A stretch of DNA of 26,943 nucleotides from the NCBI GenBank assembly GCA_002328185.1, contig DCWQ01000027.1, positions 18,652 to 45,594 of the forward strand. The letters run 5' to 3'. Positions 15,499 through 21,859 of the stretch are shown here, one piece after another (within the stretch, counting starts at the first letter, position 1; each line of letters starts with the position of its first letter). This stretch comes from Dehalococcoidia bacterium UBA2158 (GTDB taxonomy: Bacteria; Chloroflexota; Dehalococcoidia; Lucifugimonadales; UBA3495). A program made the translations under genes and the position numbers. The notes beneath the pieces are model-generated. The model saw nothing but the letters and a program-made list of their open reading frames with translations. It was not told where the DNA came from and ran no database searches.

Positions 15499-16920
15499 TT
15501 AGTCTACTGGGCCGCCCAACGGTGTGGTGGGGCCTTCGCAGGCTAAGAACTTACCGTAGCCTGGTTTTTGTTCCAACTGGCCTTGGTTCAGCAGCACCTG
15601 ACCCCGCAGCAGAGTCATCCATGGGCGGCCGCTAACCTTCCAGCCCTCGAAGAGGGTATAGCCTGCATTGCTGTGGTGGTCCTTAGCGGTCACCACTCGG
15701 TCGGCGCCGGGGTCCAGGATCAGCAGATCGGCGTCGGAACCGGCCTGAATCACTCCCTTCCGGGGGTAGAGGCCGAATATGCGTGCCGGGTTCTCAGACA
15801 TCACCCTGGCCAGCCACCAGATGGGGAAGCCACGTTTGACCACGCCCTCGCTGTACATCAATGGCGCCACAGTCTCGATACCGGGTGAGCCAAAGGGCAC
15901 CGACGCCCCAGTGGAGTCCACGAATATGTTGTCCCAGCCCGGCTTCTTCAGCTCCTCGGGATGGGGCGAATGGTCGCTACCCACCAGGGAAATCTGGCCC
16001 TGACGCAGGCCGCTCCAAAGGGCGTTCCGGTCGGGTCCATCCTCAGGACGTAGGGGAGGGCCGATCTTAGCCAAAGGTCCGAATTTCGCCATCTCAGCGT
16101 CGGACAGCAGCAGATATTGGGGGCAGGTCTCGGTCCAGATCTTCTGGCCTGTTGCCTGGGCCTGCTTTATTCGTTCCAGGCCCAGTTGGGTGCTCAGGTG
16201 CACCACATAAGTGGGGCAGCCGGTGGCGGCGCCCATCTTGATGGCCCGGTTGATCGCCTCTTCCTCTGCCCAATCGGGACAGGCCGTGGGGAAATCCGTC
16301 GGATGGGTGTGCCCCTCTGCCATGAGTTTGTTCTCCAGGTACTCGATGATGTTGCCGCTCTCACAATGGAGTTGCAGGACGCCGCCGCCCTTGGCCACCA
16401 TATCCATGGCCTCACAGATGTAGTCGTCGTCGCACATCCGGCCCGGCCGTTTCTTGTAGGTCATGAACATCTTGAAGGACTTCACGCCAAGTTCCATGGC
16501 CTGAGGCAGGGAAGCTAGGATGCTCGGCCGGTTCTGCAGGATGAAGTGGAAGCCAAAATCCACCAGCGCCGCCGTGCCAACCTCATCTTGGATCCGGCGG
16601 ACGGCCTGTTCCAGGGTCTCGTCTCCCTCCAGGGCGTAATTGCCGAAGGGGACCAGGGTGGTCAGCCCGGCATGGGCCGCCGCCCGCGCTCCCAAGGCGT
16701 AGTCGTCGTGCCCGTCGAGATGCACGTGGGAGTCAATCAGCCCCGGCAGGACGAACTTGCCCTTGGCGTCGATGTACCGGTCGGCCGGAGGAAGCAGGTG
16801 CTCTGGGCCGATGGCCGCGATCTTCTCGCCCGTGATGGCCACCGCGGCGTCAATCACCTGTGATGAAGTGACAACCTTCCCGCCCCTAACGATCGTATCG
16901 ACATGCGTATCAACTGCCAT
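15499..16920 (-). CDS. Dihydropyrimidinase/hydantoinase-like cyclic amidohydrolase
   Basis: 473 residues from ATG 16920, which has GGGAGG six bases upstream. The frame stays open to 17019, but that would cross the promoter. Binuclear-metal ligands are His65/His67 in DSHVHLD, the carboxylatable Lys150 in SFKMFMTYK (the same number as in bacterial D-hydantoinases), His185 in LQLHCESGN, His241 in YVVHLS and Asp316 in GSDHSPH. Relatives open cyclic ureides and amides such as dihydropyrimidines, hydantoin or allantoin. The phenylhydantoinase/dihydropyrimidinase branch fits best, but the substrate is uncertain. It is divergent from the SDR at 17068 through a symmetric promoter region. No other pyrimidine-degradation gene is nearby. 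Confidence 0.9.
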   Translation of the reverse strand: MAVDTHVDTIVRGGKVVTSSQVIDAAVAITGEKIAAIGPEHLLPPADRYIDAKGKFVLPGLIDSHVHLDGHDDYALGARAAAHAGLTTLVPFGNYALEGDETLEQAVRRIQDEVGTAALVDFGFHFILQNRPSILASLPQAMELGVKSFKMFMTYKKRPGRMCDDDYICEAMDMVAKGGGVLQLHCESGNIIEYLENKLMAEGHTHPTDFPTACPDWAEEEAINRAIKMGAATGCPTYVVHLSTQLGLERIKQAQATGQKIWTETCPQYLLLSDAEMAKFGPLAKIGPPLRPEDGPDRNALWSGLRQGQISLVGSDHSPHPEELKKPGWDNIFVDSTGASVPFGSPGIETVAPLMYSEGVVKRGFPIWWLARVMSENPARIFGLYPRKGVIQAGSDADLLILDPGADRVVTAKDHHSNAGYTLFEGWKVSGRPWMTLLRGQVLLNQGQLEQKPGYGKFLACEGPTTPLGGPVD

Positions 16921-16957
16921 ACCGTGCCTCCCAAGGTCCAGATTCCTAGCTGCCGGG

Positions 16958-16986
16958 AGTGTAATCGCGGCTGTATGGGCTGTCAA
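16958..16986 (-). promoter_or_regulatory. Promoter of the hydantoinase-like gene
   Basis: On the minus strand TTGACA (16986-16981), a 17-base spacer and TACACT (16963-16958). Transcription would start near 16951, about 30 bases before ATG 16920. Both boxes are identical to those of the divergent promoter opposite. Confidence 0.65.
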
Positions 16987-17007
16987 CGAACGAATTTCGT
17001 TGACAGC
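16979..17007. promoter_or_regulatory. Perfect 29-bp palindrome holding two divergent -35 boxes
   Basis: GCTGTCAACGAA (16979-16990) and TTCGTTGACAGC (16996-17007) are perfect 12-base inverted arms around CGAAT. Each arm contains a TTGACA -35 hexamer, pointing outward. This is the only long perfect palindrome I found at a promoter in the window. It could be an operator for a dimeric regulator or simply symmetric promoter DNA. Confidence 0.65.
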
Positions 17008-17028
17008 TCCGTTGGGCACGGCTACACT
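17000..17028 (+). promoter_or_regulatory. Promoter of the FabG-like SDR
   Basis: TTGACA (17000-17005), a 17-base spacer and TACACT (17023-17028). Transcription would start near 17035, about 33 bases before ATG 17068. Confidence 0.65.
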
Positions 17029-17067
17029 GCCCCGAATCTGGATTTGCCACTGGACTAGAGGTTAGTC

Positions 17068-17850
17068 ATGCGACTTGAAGATAAGATCGCCCTGGTTACC
17101 GGCGCCGGCAGAGGCATGGGCCGGGCAATCTCCCTGCAATTGGCCGAGGCCGGCTGCAACGTCGCCGTATCGGACATCGACGCATCCACCGCCGAAGACA
17201 CCTCCGTGGCCGTGAAACAACTGGGCCGAGAGAGCGTGGTGTTGCCGGCTGATATGGGCGACCTACAGGATATCGATCGCATGTTCCGGCAGGCCAAGGA
17301 CTCCTTTGGGCGCTTGGACGTTGTGGTGAACAATGCCGGGGTGACCAAGTTCTTGGACATCATGGACGTGCAGGAAGAGGACTGGGACCGCATCCACCGG
17401 GTGAACGCTAAGGGCGTGTTCTTCTGCATGCAGCGGGCGGCTCGGGAACTCATCGACCAGGGGCAGGGCGGCCGGATCATCAACATCGCTTCTATCGCCG
17501 GGAAGGGCTATGCGGGGACCTCCAACATCGCCTACGCCGCCAGCAAGGGCGCGGTCATCTCCATGACCAGCATCGCGGCCCTGCAGCTCGGGCAATATGA
17601 CATCAATGTGAACGCCATTTGCCCCGGCTCGACTCTGACCACCATGGCGGCGGACACCATGTCTGGCCGGGCCGAGGTCACCGGTCAGACTATGCGCGAA
17701 TTGGAGGAGGCCCGGGACGCCAAGATCCCCATCGGGCGGCCCAACGACCCAGAAGATATAGCGGCCATGGCGGTGTTCCTGGCTGGACCCGGCGCCCGCA
17801 ACATCACCGGCCAGGCGTTCAACGTGGATGGAGGACTGGTGATGCACTAG
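17068..17850 (+). CDS. FabG-like short-chain dehydrogenase/reductase
   Basis: 260 residues, a classical SDR. TGAGRGMG (11-18) is the nucleotide loop, Asp36 in VAVSDID suggests NAD preference, NNAG is at 88-91, and Ser142, Tyr156 and Lys160 (YAASK) form the catalytic set. NAICPGSTLTTM and the C-terminal ITGQAFNVDGG are typical of FabG-type enzymes. It may be a 3-oxoacyl reductase or an alcohol/polyol dehydrogenase; fatty-acid synthesis genes are not nearby, so a catabolic role seems likelier. The ribosome site is modest (GAGG seven bases before ATG). Divergent from the hydantoinase-like gene and probably controlled with it through the shared palindrome. Confidence 0.92.
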   Translation: MRLEDKIALVTGAGRGMGRAISLQLAEAGCNVAVSDIDASTAEDTSVAVKQLGRESVVLPADMGDLQDIDRMFRQAKDSFGRLDVVVNNAGVTKFLDIMDVQEEDWDRIHRVNAKGVFFCMQRAARELIDQGQGGRIINIASIAGKGYAGTSNIAYAASKGAVISMTSIAALQLGQYDINVNAICPGSTLTTMAADTMSGRAEVTGQTMRELEEARDAKIPIGRPNDPEDIAAMAVFLAGPGARNITGQAFNVDGGLVMH

Positions 17851-17956
17851 GCGCGTATCCACACGTTTGTTTGCCGGAAAACCGGCCTGGGTTACTCCAT
17901 AGGCATCAAGCCACTGCCTGCTAATATAGATTCAGACGGTTTCTGGAGGGGTGGCG

Positions 17957-19213
17957 GTGGACCTACGGCCAAAACTTGCCCTACTCTTGGTTTTGGCGGT
18001 CTTTCTTGCGGCTTCGGGGGCCGGTTCGGTCCCCAGATTGGCGTCCGCTAATCTTGCCGCGACCCTTACCATTGTTCCACAGTCTACGGTGCCCAACCGA
18101 ACGGTAACCTTGTTGGGCAGTGGGTTCACCCCCTCGACAACTGCTGGCGGAGCTGGGACGTCCGGCGCGCATCAGATTACCGGGACCGGCGCCAGCGTAA
18201 TCTTCGTTGGCACAACGCTCCTGAAATCACCGAACGTAAGTTACCCCATTGATTTCGACTCCGAAGGCAGTTGGATCGCTACTATCATCATCCCCATAAA
18301 CGCTGAGACGGTGGCCGGCGGCCCGGTTTCCATTAGCGTCACGGATGACCAAGGTTTTGGGCAGACAACCCAGATCATCATGCGGACCCCTAGAATCAGA
18401 TTGGACCCCGCATCCAGCAGGGTTAAGACCGTCGTGACCGTCAGCGGCCAAGACTTTCCCGCCGCAAACCCAGTGACCAAGGCCAACAGCCAGGTGCCGA
18501 TATCCTACGCGGGCTTCCCTTTGACGGTGGTTTCAGCAAACACTGTAGGAGGATTCTTCGCCAGGATAACAGTGCCAGACACGGCTGATATCTCGTCCGA
18601 TAATGTGGTCAAGGCTGACGTTCTGGGCTTCGATCAGTCTGGCGTCGCGATACACTCGGTGCCTGGTGCAACCATCACTCTTTTGCCGCCCTCTGGCGTG
18701 CCTGGGACCGTGGTCACTGTCTCCGGCGAAGGCTTTCCGACCGACACCTTAATATCGAGCGTGAGGGCCGGAAACGTAAATGTCTCCAACTCGCTGTCGC
18801 CCTCAACTGATAACGACGGGAACTCCGTGTCATATTTCGCCATGCCTGTTTTCACCCCAGGAGCCCAGACCGTTTCGGTCACGGCTGGCGGAATCACAGG
18901 CGTGATCAGCTTTTCCGTGCTTGAGGGCACGCCTGTAAGCCAACCACTGCCGACCCCCAAACCGTCGACGCTGCCGGCCGATGCCCTGGTGTCGCTGACC
19001 CGGGCGGAGAATCTGATCCGGGTCTGGGCATTTGACAACAGCGCTAAGAGTTGGGAGTTTTTCGACCCACGCCCGGCCTTCATCGACGCCAACACCATCA
19101 AAGTCATGGTGCCTGGCCGTATCTATTGGTTGAGGATGAATAGGGTTCAGACCGCGGCGCTCAACGGAAAAGTAGTTGATCTGGTCTCGGATTGGAACCT
19201 GGTGCCTTGGTGA
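17957..19213 (+). CDS. Secreted protein with three IPT/TIG-like repeats and a C-terminal surface domain
   Basis: 418 residues from GTG 17957, chosen because GGAGG (17945-17949) lies seven bases before it; GTG 17951 is too close. The N-terminus (LRPKLALLLVLAVFLAASGAG) is a signal peptide, probably cleaved after ASA near residue 32. Three Ig-like repeats begin around 37 (LTIVPQSTVPNRTVTLLGSG), 147 (IRLDPASSRVKTVVTVSG) and 235 (ITLLPPSGVPGTVVTVSGEG), each with the IPT/TIG pattern. After a Pro-rich linker (about 327-340) the last 75 residues contain RVWAFDNSAKSWEFFDPRP and end DWNLVPW. I associate this domain with Dehalococcoidia surface proteins. It is likely an exported structural or adhesive protein; no enzymatic motif is seen. 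A terminator follows. Confidence 0.8.
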   Translation: MDLRPKLALLLVLAVFLAASGAGSVPRLASANLAATLTIVPQSTVPNRTVTLLGSGFTPSTTAGGAGTSGAHQITGTGASVIFVGTTLLKSPNVSYPIDFDSEGSWIATIIIPINAETVAGGPVSISVTDDQGFGQTTQIIMRTPRIRLDPASSRVKTVVTVSGQDFPAANPVTKANSQVPISYAGFPLTVVSANTVGGFFARITVPDTADISSDNVVKADVLGFDQSGVAIHSVPGATITLLPPSGVPGTVVTVSGEGFPTDTLISSVRAGNVNVSNSLSPSTDNDGNSVSYFAMPVFTPGAQTVSVTAGGITGVISFSVLEGTPVSQPLPTPKPSTLPADALVSLTRAENLIRVWAFDNSAKSWEFFDPRPAFIDANTIKVMVPGRIYWLRMNRVQTAALNGKVVDLVSDWNLVPW

Positions 19214-19263
19214 TCGATCACCGAGACTGGCGCGCTTAAGCTGCTATGAGATAATGTTTAATA

Positions 19264-19292
19264 AAGCTCGAAGTTTTTACTCGGGCTTTTTT
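19264..19292 (+). terminator. Rho-independent terminator after the secreted protein
   Basis: AAGCTCGA (19264-19271) and TCGGGCTT (19281-19288) form an 8-bp stem with one G-T pair and a 9-base loop, followed by a run of T to 19292. It separates the secreted-protein gene from moaD. Confidence 0.75.
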
Positions 19293-19327
19293 AGTCAGCG
19301 CGGTCATAGGCGCGAGGTGCTCCACAC

Positions 19328-19573
19328 ATGGAACTCAACGTTAGGTTATACGCCTTGTACCGGGAACGCGCCGGTGGCAGCATCGTTTCCGTGACCGTGC
19401 CGGACGGAGCGACGGTCGCCGACCTAACTGACGAGATCAGACGGCAGATTCCCAATTTGGCCCCGCCCGAAGTGAAGATCGTGGTGGCAGTGAACACCGA
19501 CTACGCCGACTCGGATATGATCCTCCAGCAAAGCGACGACGTTTGCCTCATTCCACCCGTCAGCGGAGGTTGA
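19328..19573 (+). CDS. moaD: Molybdopterin synthase small subunit (sulfur carrier) MoaD
   Basis: 81 residues with a ubiquitin-like beta-grasp pattern: MELNVRLYALYRERAG, VTVPDGATVADLTDEI, KIVVAVNTDYADSD and the end DDVCLIPPVSGG. The terminal Gly-Gly is thiocarboxylated and gives sulfur to precursor Z during molybdenum-cofactor synthesis. ThiS is the main alternative, but moaE follows after 24 bp, which settles the role. No good ribosome site is evident (AGGTG about ten bases upstream), and no promoter was found after the preceding terminator. The other Moco genes are outside the window. Confidence 0.93.
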   Translation: MELNVRLYALYRERAGGSIVSVTVPDGATVADLTDEIRRQIPNLAPPEVKIVVAVNTDYADSDMILQQSDDVCLIPPVSGG

Positions 19574-19597
19574 CCCAACGTCTGGGGAGTTTACGAA

Positions 19598-20065
19598 ATG
19601 ATTGATCTAACCGAAAAAGCTCTCGACCCGGAAAGGATCACAGCCAAAGTGCGCCGCGACAGCAACGGCGCGGTTGTGACTTTCTTGGGCACTACCAGGG
19701 ACAATTTCGAAGGCAAAACAGTGCTGACCCTGGAATACGAAGCCTTCGACGAGATGGCCGTAAAGAAGCTGGAAGAGGTGCGTCAGGAATTGATGGTCGA
19801 ATTCGGCCTTGAACAGATCGCCATCAGCCACCGAATCGGAACGGTGGGCATCGGAGAGATCAGCCTGGTGATTGCCGTCGGCTCGCCACACCGGAAAGAG
19901 AGCTTCAACGCCTGCCAAAAAGCGGTGGACCGCATCAAAGAGGTGGTCCCCATCTGGAAGAAAGAGGTCTACCAGGACGGTTCGCGTTGGGTGGCCTGTG
20001 AAGACCACGAGTTCTCCCCGGCCGACCAGCATTCAACAGAGAGCCACCCCACTAGAGAGCGCTGA
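19598..20065 (+). CDS. moaE: Molybdopterin synthase catalytic subunit MoaE
   Basis: 155 residues. It matches MoaE throughout: GAVVTFLGTTRDNFEGK near the N-terminus, LEYEAFDEMAVKKLEEV, ISHRIGTVGIGEISLVIAVGSPHRKESF, and VDRIKEVVPIWKKEVYQDG with the catalytic lysines. MoaE binds precursor Z and receives two sulfurs from MoaD to make molybdopterin. GGGGAG lies ten bases upstream of ATG 19598. It is the second gene of the moaDE pair. The last 15 or so residues are polar and probably disordered. Confidence 0.95.
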   Translation: MIDLTEKALDPERITAKVRRDSNGAVVTFLGTTRDNFEGKTVLTLEYEAFDEMAVKKLEEVRQELMVEFGLEQIAISHRIGTVGIGEISLVIAVGSPHRKESFNACQKAVDRIKEVVPIWKKEVYQDGSRWVACEDHEFSPADQHSTESHPTRER

Positions 20066-20118
20066 TTCCACCCGTGGTGATTCCTCCAACGTCCCGTTCG
20101 CGGTGATGCTTCATGGTG

Positions 20119-20217
20119 CCGCTCATGGTGAGCCTGTCGAACCACGTGCTCTGGGTTAGCTTATTTCCAACAGAGCCATGATTAATGCGGCCCTTCGACA
20201 GGCGCAGGATGAGCGGG
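20119..20217. repeat. Inverted pair of a dispersed intergenic repeat
   Basis: CCGCTCATGGTGAGCCTGTC (20119-20138, continuing to 20142) and CCTTCGACAGGCGCAGGATG (20192-20211, continuing to 20217) are inverted copies with a few mismatches. A third copy, in the second orientation, lies at 15417-15439. They lie in the non-coding gap between moaE and radA, which holds no other feature that I can see. Confidence 0.6.
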
Positions 20218-20248
20218 TTTAGTTGGCGGAATTTCCGAAAGTGGGTTA

Positions 20249-21712
20249 TTAGCCCGGTTCCAGCGCCGCTTCGGACTCCCAGTCCAATTCCGACGTCCGC
20301 TCTTCCGCCTGGCCCTTGTTGCGGTCTCTTGACAAGACGGCATTCACCGCCTGCCGCAAGGTCCTTACCCCGATGATTTTCATGCCCTCGGGCACTTTCA
20401 GGCCGTCCGAGCATGTCTCGGGCAGGACGCACTTCTTGAGCCCCAACCGGACGGCCTCTGAGACCCTCCGCTGCGCCTGGGAAACGGCCCGGATCTCAGC
20501 GCTCAGCCCAACTTCACCGAAGGCAAACATGTCGGGGTCCAGGGGGCAGTTGTAGAGGCTCGAAGCCATCGCCAGCACCAGGGCGAGGTCCGCTGCCGGC
20601 TCGCTGATCTTAAATCCCCCGGCAACGTTCACGATAATGTCCTGGCCCGACAACTCCAGACCGGCGCGGCGGGAACCTACGGCCGCCAGCATCAGCATGC
20701 GGTTGTAATCCACCCCGTTGGCGACTCGGCGGGGCGCAGGCAGCTGGGACGGAGAAGTCAGCGCCTGGACCTCCAACAGCAACGCGCGGCTGCCCTCGAC
20801 CACCGGCGCCAAGGCCGCTCCGATGGCGCCTCCAGCTCGTTGGGAGAGCAACGCTTTAGATGGGTCGGACACATCGGCCAGACCCTGCTCGGTCATCTCG
20901 AACACGCCGACCTCGGTGGTTGCGCCGAACCGGTTCTTGCCGGCCCGAAGCACCCGGTAGCCGCCGTCCTCTTGGGATTCTAGGTACAGCACCACGTCCA
21001 CCATGTGCTCCAACACCCTGGGCCCGGCCAAAGAGCCGTCCTTGGTCATGTGACCGGAGACGAACACCGGGATGCCACTATCTTTCGCCCACCGGAGGAG
21101 CCGAAGCCCTGCCTCACGCACCTGCCCCACACTGCCGGGGCCGGAAGTCTCGTCGTCGGTGTACAACGTCTGGATAGAGTCCACGATAGCTAGAGCGGGT
21201 CTCATTGAGTCCAGTTGAGAGATAACTGAAGCCAAGTCGGTTTCGGGTAGCATCAAGACGCCCTCGCCGGCGAATCCCAGCCGGTCCGAGCGCAGTTTTA
21301 TCTGCTGGGGCGACTCCTCCCCACTGATGTATAGAACTTTTTCGCCTTTGGCAGCCACGTATTGGGCCATCTGAAGGAGGAGAGTCGACTTGCCGACGCC
21401 GGGTTCACCGGCCAGGAGGACCACCGACCCGGGGACGACGCCGCCGCCCAACACCCGATTCAACTCGGAAGAAGGCAGGGGGTCTCGCTGTTGGTCGCCG
21501 GAGGAGATGGAGGATAGTTCGACCACTTCGGTCGCTTTTGTGGCGAGCCAACCGGGGCGGCCTTTGGGAGTTGGTGGGGCCGCGGCCATTTCAACTAGGG
21601 GAAATTGAGAGCCGCATCCTTGGGCGGGACAGAATCCGCTCCACTTGGCGAACTCGTTGCCGCAGGACGAGCACATAAATACTGATCGCCATCGCTCTTT
21701 TACCTTAGCCAC
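20249..21712 (-). CDS. radA: DNA repair protein RadA (Sms)
   Basis: 487 residues from a GTG start. Zinc finger CxxC...CxxxxC at Cys14, Cys17, Cys28 and Cys33; Walker A GEPGVGKST at 102-110; Walker B around LAIVDSIQTLY (174-184); the RadA-specific KNRFG at 259-263; and a Lon-protease-like C-terminal domain (LALVLAMASSLYN, GEVGLSAEIRAV). RadA is a RecA-like helicase that extends heteroduplexes in recombinational repair. The start is supported by the position of the zinc finger; the ribosome site is weak. It lies downstream of clpC on the same strand, as in Firmicutes, but a terminator hairpin stands between. The last 20 residues are charged and variable. Confidence 0.95.
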   Translation of the reverse strand: MAKVKERWRSVFMCSSCGNEFAKWSGFCPAQGCGSQFPLVEMAAAPPTPKGRPGWLATKATEVVELSSISSGDQQRDPLPSSELNRVLGGGVVPGSVVLLAGEPGVGKSTLLLQMAQYVAAKGEKVLYISGEESPQQIKLRSDRLGFAGEGVLMLPETDLASVISQLDSMRPALAIVDSIQTLYTDDETSGPGSVGQVREAGLRLLRWAKDSGIPVFVSGHMTKDGSLAGPRVLEHMVDVVLYLESQEDGGYRVLRAGKNRFGATTEVGVFEMTEQGLADVSDPSKALLSQRAGGAIGAALAPVVEGSRALLLEVQALTSPSQLPAPRRVANGVDYNRMLMLAAVGSRRAGLELSGQDIIVNVAGGFKISEPAADLALVLAMASSLYNCPLDPDMFAFGEVGLSAEIRAVSQAQRRVSEAVRLGLKKCVLPETCSDGLKVPEGMKIIGVRTLRQAVNAVLSRDRNKGQAEERTSELDWESEAALEPG

Positions 21713-21778
21713 ACCGCACCACCCGATTGAAGAATTCGCTGGAGAGATTGCATAGCCAGAATTCCGGCAATTATAACA

Positions 21779-21809
21779 ACAGAAGGCCCCAAATCGTGGG
21801 GCCTTCTGT
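21779..21809 (-). terminator. Intrinsic terminator between clpC and radA
   Basis: ACAGAAGGCCCCA (21779-21791) and TGGGGCCTTCTGT (21797-21809) form a perfect 13-bp stem with a 5-base loop. Read on the minus strand it is followed by TTGTTATAATT, so it would end clpC transcripts. The same tail contains a TATAAT that might serve radA as a -10 box, though no -35 box is evident. Confidence 0.75.
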
Positions 21810-21859
21810 CAGTAGTTCCCTTATTTTGGCGTTATTGACGGAGCTAGCGGCCGGTGATG

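Noticed and set aside
16921..17019. N-terminal extension of the hydantoinase-like protein
   Set aside because: It would lie across the divergent promoter and palindrome; ATG 16920 has a strong ribosome site.
17873..17886. GCCGG-AAAA-CCGGC hairpin after the FabG-like gene as terminator
   Set aside because: The stem is only five pairs and no T run follows on either useful strand.
21770..21775. Full radA promoter at the TATAAT on the minus strand
   Set aside because: The -10 box is perfect, but no -35 match exists at normal spacing and the site lies in the terminator tail.
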